From assembly GCA_030998225.1 (NCBI GenBank), contig JAPYXD010000753.1:5426001-5490000 (forward strand): a DNA stretch of 64,000 nucleotides. Reading direction: 5' to 3'. Position 1 is the first letter of the stretch. Every line of letters begins with the position of its first letter. Source of the stretch: Diplolepis rosae. Taxonomy: Eukaryota > Arthropoda > Insecta > Hymenoptera > Diplolepididae. Positions 58,987 through 64,000 of the stretch are shown in pieces. Below the pieces are notes generated by a model, which saw only the letters and a program-made list of their open reading frames with translations, did not search any database and was not told where the DNA came from. The position numbers and the translations under genes are program-made.

Positions 58987-59183
58987 CACTGAGAAAAAAA
59001 TTTATCCAACAAAACTTTTTTTGTTGTCCTGACAAAATATTTTGTTGTCCCAACAAAACATTTTGTTTAAGTAACAAAATTTGATTGATATAGCAAAATG
59101 TTTTGTTGCCACAACAAAGGAATTTTGTTAGCTGAGTACTAACAAAATATTTTTGTTGATTTGAAAAAACTGTTTTCTCAGTG
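58987..59183. mobile_element. 197-bp palindromic MITE with CACTGAGAAAA ends
   Basis: CACTGAGAAAAAAATTTATC at the left, TGTTTTCTCAGTG at the right, with TA on both sides. The body is alternating ACAAAATNTTTTGTTG words. Confidence 0.8.
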
Positions 59184-59285
59184 TAGGCTATCCAGTGCCT
59201 ATCAAGTCCGTAGGCAGATTCTAATTGGATCGTTCCACAAAATACTATCCAGGTATTAGCGAGTTTTTATTTCATTTATTACACA

Positions 59286-59499
59286 CTCTCTAAATTTAAA
59301 TCAGTCATAATCTACTGATTATCAGAGAAATTTGACTGATTCAAATAGCTAAAAATATTGCTAGAAATATTTTTTTCACCGATGAATCAGTGGAAATTAA
59401 CTGATTTAACAGTGAAAAATATTTTTTCACTGACGAATCAGTGAAAAGGCAAATCACTCATTTGGTCAGTGAAAATTTGACTGATTCAGATTTAGAGAG
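59286..59499. mobile_element. CTCTCTAAAT MITE with CA duplication
   Basis: CTCTCTAAATTTAAATCAGT to TGATTCAGATTTAGAGAG; CA precedes and follows. Orientation of the CACTGATT arms is inverted relative to 35571-35842. Confidence 0.75.
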
Positions 59500-60700
59500 C
59501 AGATTTTATTTTTGATAATACCTTCCACATTTGTTTTTCTTTGTGAATTTTCTTTAATTAAAATACAGTTCAGCGCCGATAAGTTTTCATTCCCCTTTCC
59601 ATAAACTTTAATGCACGCTTGTATACCCCCACCCCTCTAAAATATAAATTGAAGAATAATTGAAATCTCAGTGGAGAAGACTTTTAGTAAGTTTTTATTT
59701 CCTAGAATTTTCCTTCCTATAGTCTTGAAGTTTGTAACTAATCGGAGTTAGACTGTAGCTCGTCCTTTAAGTCACTCTTCAAGTCATACATATTAACCTA
59801 TTTTCTTCGTTTGTAGACATTGTTGTTATTTTTTTGTCTATTTTTATTAATTAACTTACTGATCGTTATTACTATTATCAGTGTTTGAGAAAGGAAGGAA
59901 CTCGCCTGATAAGAAACGTCTGAATAAGCCTACAGTGTAATCTTAACACTCCTTTTTTACTTGACTTATTGTGAAAATAAGTTGCAAGTCGTTCGTGCAC
60001 GAAAGTATCCTATGGTCGCAGCTCATTAGTCCATTATCGAATGCGATGATCGGTATTCGTTTGGTACTTGCTTGGCGCGTGCGTGCAGATCGAAATGCGT
60101 GTACGGTTCTTCCGAAGAAGTTCGTGGTAGGGGAAAGTGCATTGGCGCTCACAAAAAAAATGCATAACACCTGATTGCATTTCTTTCGAAGCAATTATTG
60201 CCCATGCAAACCAATCCTCCATCAATGCTTTTACAACAATTATAATTAAAAAATTAATCCTATAAAAATATTCAAAAATCTGTTGCATTTACTGTTTCCA
60301 TAAGTTGGAATCTAGAAATTTTCTCAAAATATGTGTTTTTCCAACTGCTTGGTAATACTTTGACGAGAGCTATTCGGAGTATCTGGTTAATTTTTTTTCA
60401 AATTTTTCAGCAGACATGTTGAGACACGTGCTCTTTTCAAAATTCTCTTTTGTTCAATTTTCACAGCTTTTATAAGGTAAAAAAAATTTTTTTGCAAAAA
60501 GGTTTTTTTTTGCAGAGGTCCGGTCAAGAACGTCCCCAGGTCGTGGTTATGAAAATTATTTTGTTACAAAACACATATTTGAAACGTTAAAGGATCTTCG
60601 AATAAAATAAACAAAAAAGTTTCTAATTATCTTGCGTAGTTCCTTTGCAATTAATCCTCAAAAATTGGCTCGGAATGTTGGCCCATACGTGGAAGACTCC
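59500..60700. other. spacer with a unique GC-richer piece
   Basis: 60000-60160 is GC-richer, with overlapping open frames on both strands and no domain. A long T run lies near 60486-60515. Confidence 0.35.
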
Positions 60701-60702
60701 CT

Positions 60703-60970
60703 TAGGGGCTATCCATATACCACGTGTACAATTTTTCACCACTTTTTGCCCTTCTCCCCGTGGACAGCCGTGGAATTTTTACGACCCCCCCCCCCCCTAC
60801 TCTGCCCAGGTGGACATATTTTATGAAAATATAGTTATTTTAGTATATTTTTCGCAGATTTAGGGGAACGTGTGTCCACGTGGATTTGGGCCCCCCAACC
60901 CCTTGTGGACAAACGTGAAATCCCCCCCCCCCCCAAACTGTCCTCGTGATATATAGATGGCTCCTTAACA
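60703..60970. mobile_element. G-tract MITE, fullest copy
   Basis: TTAGGGGCTATCCATATACC at the left and ATATATAGATGGCTCCTTAA at the right are inverted. C runs of 12-14 lie at 60786-60799 and 60921-60934. CACGTG-type words and GTGTCCACGTGG are internal. Confidence 0.7.
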
Positions 60971-61108
60971 GATATTCCAGTAAAATTCATTGCTTTTTTT
61001 GTAAAATTAGAGGTTTGTAATATTTATCCAAAAACCTCTTATATTTACAAAAAAAGCGGTTAATTTTACTGAAATATCTCTTAATCTTAGAGAAATTTTA
61101 CGCTCTTA
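60970..61108. repeat. AT-rich palindromic repeat, inverted copy of 55605-55745
   Basis: GATATTCCAGTAAAATTCAT at the left and CTTAGAGAAATTTTACGCTC at the right match the reverse complement of 55605-55745. Confidence 0.65.
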
Positions 61109-61397
61109 GTCTCTAAATCTGAATCAGTGAGTTGCCTTTTCACCAATTCACCAGTGAAAAAATATTTTTCACTGTTAAATCAGTTAATTTTCAATGATTA
61201 ATCAGTGAATTTTCACTGAAATAATCAGCGAAATTTGATTGATTTACAGTAACCTCTTTTTAGCTATTTGAATCAGTGAATTTTCACTGAAATAATCAGC
61301 GAAATTTGATTGATTTACAGTAACCTCTTTTTAGCTATTTGAATCAGTCAATTTTCAATGATAATCCGTAGATTTTGACTGATTAAAATTTAAAGAG
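61109..61397. mobile_element. CTCTCTAAAT MITE with internal 71-bp duplication
   Basis: Begins (T)CTCTAAATCTGAATCAGT and ends TGATTAAAATTTAAAGAG. A block with GAAATTTGATTGATTTACAG and AACCTCTTTTTAGCTATTTG occurs twice in tandem at about 61206-61347. Confidence 0.75.
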
Positions 61398-61399
61398 TA

Positions 61400-63109
61400 G
61401 TGTTTTAAGTGATGGATTCAGTAAATATAACAGATTCTCTTCTTCGTGTGAACTCTAATATCTATAATTTATAACGAGTCAAACTTGAAAATGAAAAATT
61501 AAAATAGTGTTCCTATCTATTTACCATTTTTACATATGCAATTAGATGTTTTAACATTTTATGGTTCTTGCTACCTGTGAGTGAATAACGAATCGTCTAT
61601 TTTGATGTGAAAATAGGTCGTCTTGCGATGTGATCTACATTTGTGACTGACTGACGCCTATGGGAAAAATATATATTGGTGATGGTTTTGGGGTTGGGGG
61701 GAAGGGTCAGTAATGGTGGAAGAGGGCACCTTGCCATCTCGCGACAAGGTAAGAGACAGGTGCATTGAGATATTTGTGTCCTCTTTCCACTCTCAATTCA
61801 TACACTATATTCGCGTCGCTCCTGTAACTCTTCCCCTCTTGACTTTAGCCACGATAACGAAAACGAAAATTTAAGGAGGTGCCCCGCGGCGTCGAGATAC
61901 CAAGGGGCGACCGACACTCATTGCGGAAATATGGTAATTTTGATATCGAGCTTCTTTGTCTTTGTCGGATCGAAAATGACGTCGTTTGGTCGGTTAAGAA
62001 TTTATTAAGTTTTATTTTCTCTTATTTTTGAATTAAAATTTTCATCGTACACTTCTTCGATGGTTAAAGTAATAAAAGGGTAAATAAATTGGGAATGAAA
62101 ACGATAACAGTATCTTTGTGCAATTAAAATGTCTATAATTAAGAAAATAGGATGGAGATGTAATTAGTAAATTTTGGTATATTTTAAGTAATTAATTAAA
62201 CTATCTCCTAATTAGTTTCATTCAAATCTAATACTTTAGATAAAACACTGAAATGTCTATTTCACGATCGAAAATTTATCACCATTTGAAATCTTAGATT
62301 TTCAAAGATATTAGAACCGTAGATTGTAGAAGGTCGGCAATTTCAAAGCGAGGTTTGCTAAAATATTACAATCTTGCGTCATCAGGCTGAATAATGATTC
62401 GCCTGAGGCAAAACTCAATGACTCTATTAGTTATGGGCTCTTCAGCTGCGGTGTTTATAGATTTACGGAAAAATAGTACAATCTCTTCCCCTTTCTTTTC
62501 CTTCTTGGCGTCAGATTCTCGTTCTAATTGTCCAATTGTCTAACACTCAATGGGATACTTGAAAACTAGAATGCCAATTTTGCGGTAATTTTTTATCTCC
62601 CCAAATCAATCGCTATTCGTCACACAGCAAAAAATTCGTTACAGTTGATCAAGCTCAACCATTTTTGTATACTTTATTTCTTCTTAGCATAGGACATATG
62701 TTCATTAGCAAAAAATTTCTTTAGTATGCTAGTTATTGAAATAAAAGATGCAGTCCAACTCCGATAAATGTCCAACTTCGGGACTAAGGGAGGGAATTCA
62801 ATGAAATTGACACCATTCTTAATTTGCTTCTAAAGTTGAGTAAATTTCATATTAAAGGGGCTCAAAACACGTTTTTATGCAATAGGTTATTGAAATATTA
62901 CTAAACGCCTTAAGGGGCGAGGGATAGAAAGGGGTTGAGATGAAAAATGTGCAAAGAAAAATATCTGGGTTCTACAAGTCTATTAATCTCTTCTAGGGAC
63001 GCCTGGATAGAGGCTTTTCAGTGGACCAGTAAAGAAGAGTTGGTTCTCATCTTTCAGGCGCTTTTTCCCAATTAAGAAAACCGAAGCAAGTAAAATTTTC
63101 TAGTGCAAT
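61400..63109. other. spacer with a unique GC-richer stretch
   Basis: 61680-61990 is non-repetitive and GC-richer; the rest is AT-rich. No gene recognised. Confidence 0.35.
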
Positions 63110-64000
63110 ATATTATATTAATTATATATATATAATTATAAATATATTTATAAAATTCCGAGTTAATCGACTGTTTATCAATATTTTAGATTTATTTTTT
63201 ATGTTAAGATAAAGTATCCAGATATTGAGCCAAACAATCTAGATATCAAATTTTATACTTTAGAATGATGAAATTCATCTCTGGATTATGCAGTTGAATA
63301 TCTAGATATTTGATCTCAAATCTTAGATCGCCATTTCGCAGATAGAAGGAGAGAATGGATATTCAGAATTAATATCTAGATATTCAAGTATGGGATAGGC
63401 TTTTTATACATTCGGTTATAATATCTAGATATTACAAGCGATTAGGATTTTTTTTCTAACAGCTCAATATCAATATTTTTTCGTTTATTCTCAAAGAATA
63501 TTACTCTATATTTATTTTTCTGAGTACATACTTAAGTGAAGAAAGTAAAATTGTTTAGTCCAAAATATACATATAATATAAATATAATTATAAAATTCCG
63601 AACTACCGAATGTTTATCAATATTTTAGATTTATTTTTTATGTTAAGATAAAGTATCGAGATATTGAGCCATACAATCTAGATATCAAATTTTATACTTT
63701 AGAATGATGAAATTCATCTCTGGATTATGCAGTTGAATTTCTAGATATTTGAACTCAAATCTTAGATCGCCTTTTCGTAAATAGAAGGAGAGAATGGATA
63801 TTCAAAATTAATATCTAGATATTCAAGTATGGGATAGGCTTTTTATACATTCGGTTATAATATCTAGCTATTACAAGCGATTAGGATTTTTTTCTAATAG
63901 CTCAATATCAATATTTTTCCGTCTATTGTCATAGAATATTACACGATATCTATTTTTCTCCCTGCATACTTAATTGAAAATTCATAAATTTGGCTGAGTG
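63110..64000. repeat. 438-bp direct duplication of an ATCTAGATATT element
   Basis: TGTTTATCAATATTTTAG starts at 63172 and again at about 63610. The two copies share AAATCTTAGATCGCC, AGAAGGAGAGAATGG and GGGATAGGCTTTTTATAC. The words link it to the CACGGAGAAAAATGG MITE family. The second copy ends close to the window edge. Confidence 0.8.

Overview
This window looks like a gene-poor, repeat-dense, strongly AT-rich stretch of an insect nuclear genome. The evidence is spliced coding DNA with GT..AG introns, an achaete-scute family proneural gene of insect type, a decayed mariner-superfamily transposase, tRNA-derived SINE copies and many terminal-inverted-repeat (TIR) elements. A hymenopteran or similar insect is plausible, but nothing here fixes the order or species.

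Only one intact gene is clear. It is a two-exon asense-like bHLH transcription factor on the minus strand (17379-19405, 402 aa). The splice junction keeps the reading frame, and the protein carries both the family bHLH and the C-terminal acidic/WW motif. Its upstream DNA (19440-20100) holds a GAGA-type tract and three CACGCG boxes, the class of site bound by Hairy/E(spl) repressors. A second GA-rich stretch with more CACGCG sites lies at 25600-25860. A weaker candidate, a TATA box followed by a short ATG exon and a splice donor, sits at 2941-3127.

Layout. 1-8850: foldback elements rich in ATCCGAAT-type words, with AT-rich filler and the candidate promoter/exon. 8850-9910: comparatively unique DNA. 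9913-12745: a complex foldback structure with modular arms, hit by a SINE. 13300-17310: duplicated repeat segments reaching the 3' side of the asense gene. 17379-20100: the asense gene and its control DNA. 20925-25410: tandem ATCCGAAT-type array in the opposite orientation to the one at 1.9-5.8 kb. 26030-27320: a second degenerate repeat family. 28119-28679: mariner-superfamily transposase remnant. 30110-31925: GC-richer tandem array. 32820-33480: four 158-bp units derived from a MITE end. 35570-41860: several MITEs, one with a hammerhead-like core. 42740-45380: 332-bp tandem array bounded by inverted ends. 46382-46917: complete foldback copy. 50090-52160: array with roughly 850-bp higher-order period. 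52900-55530: three-level nested element. 55600-61400: further MITEs. 63110-64000: 438-bp direct duplication running off the window.

The most unusual object is the nested element at 52920-55443. It is a TIR element of about 2.5 kb that carries, on the minus strand, the last three exons of a protein-coding gene, with phase-matched splice sites, stop codon and polyadenylation signal, disabled by one in-frame stop. A second TIR element nested in it (53096-53974) carries a frameshifted zinc-finger-like exon on the plus strand. This resembles gene-fragment capture by non-autonomous DNA transposons. All family assignments come from reading the sequence and memory of motifs; no database search was run.
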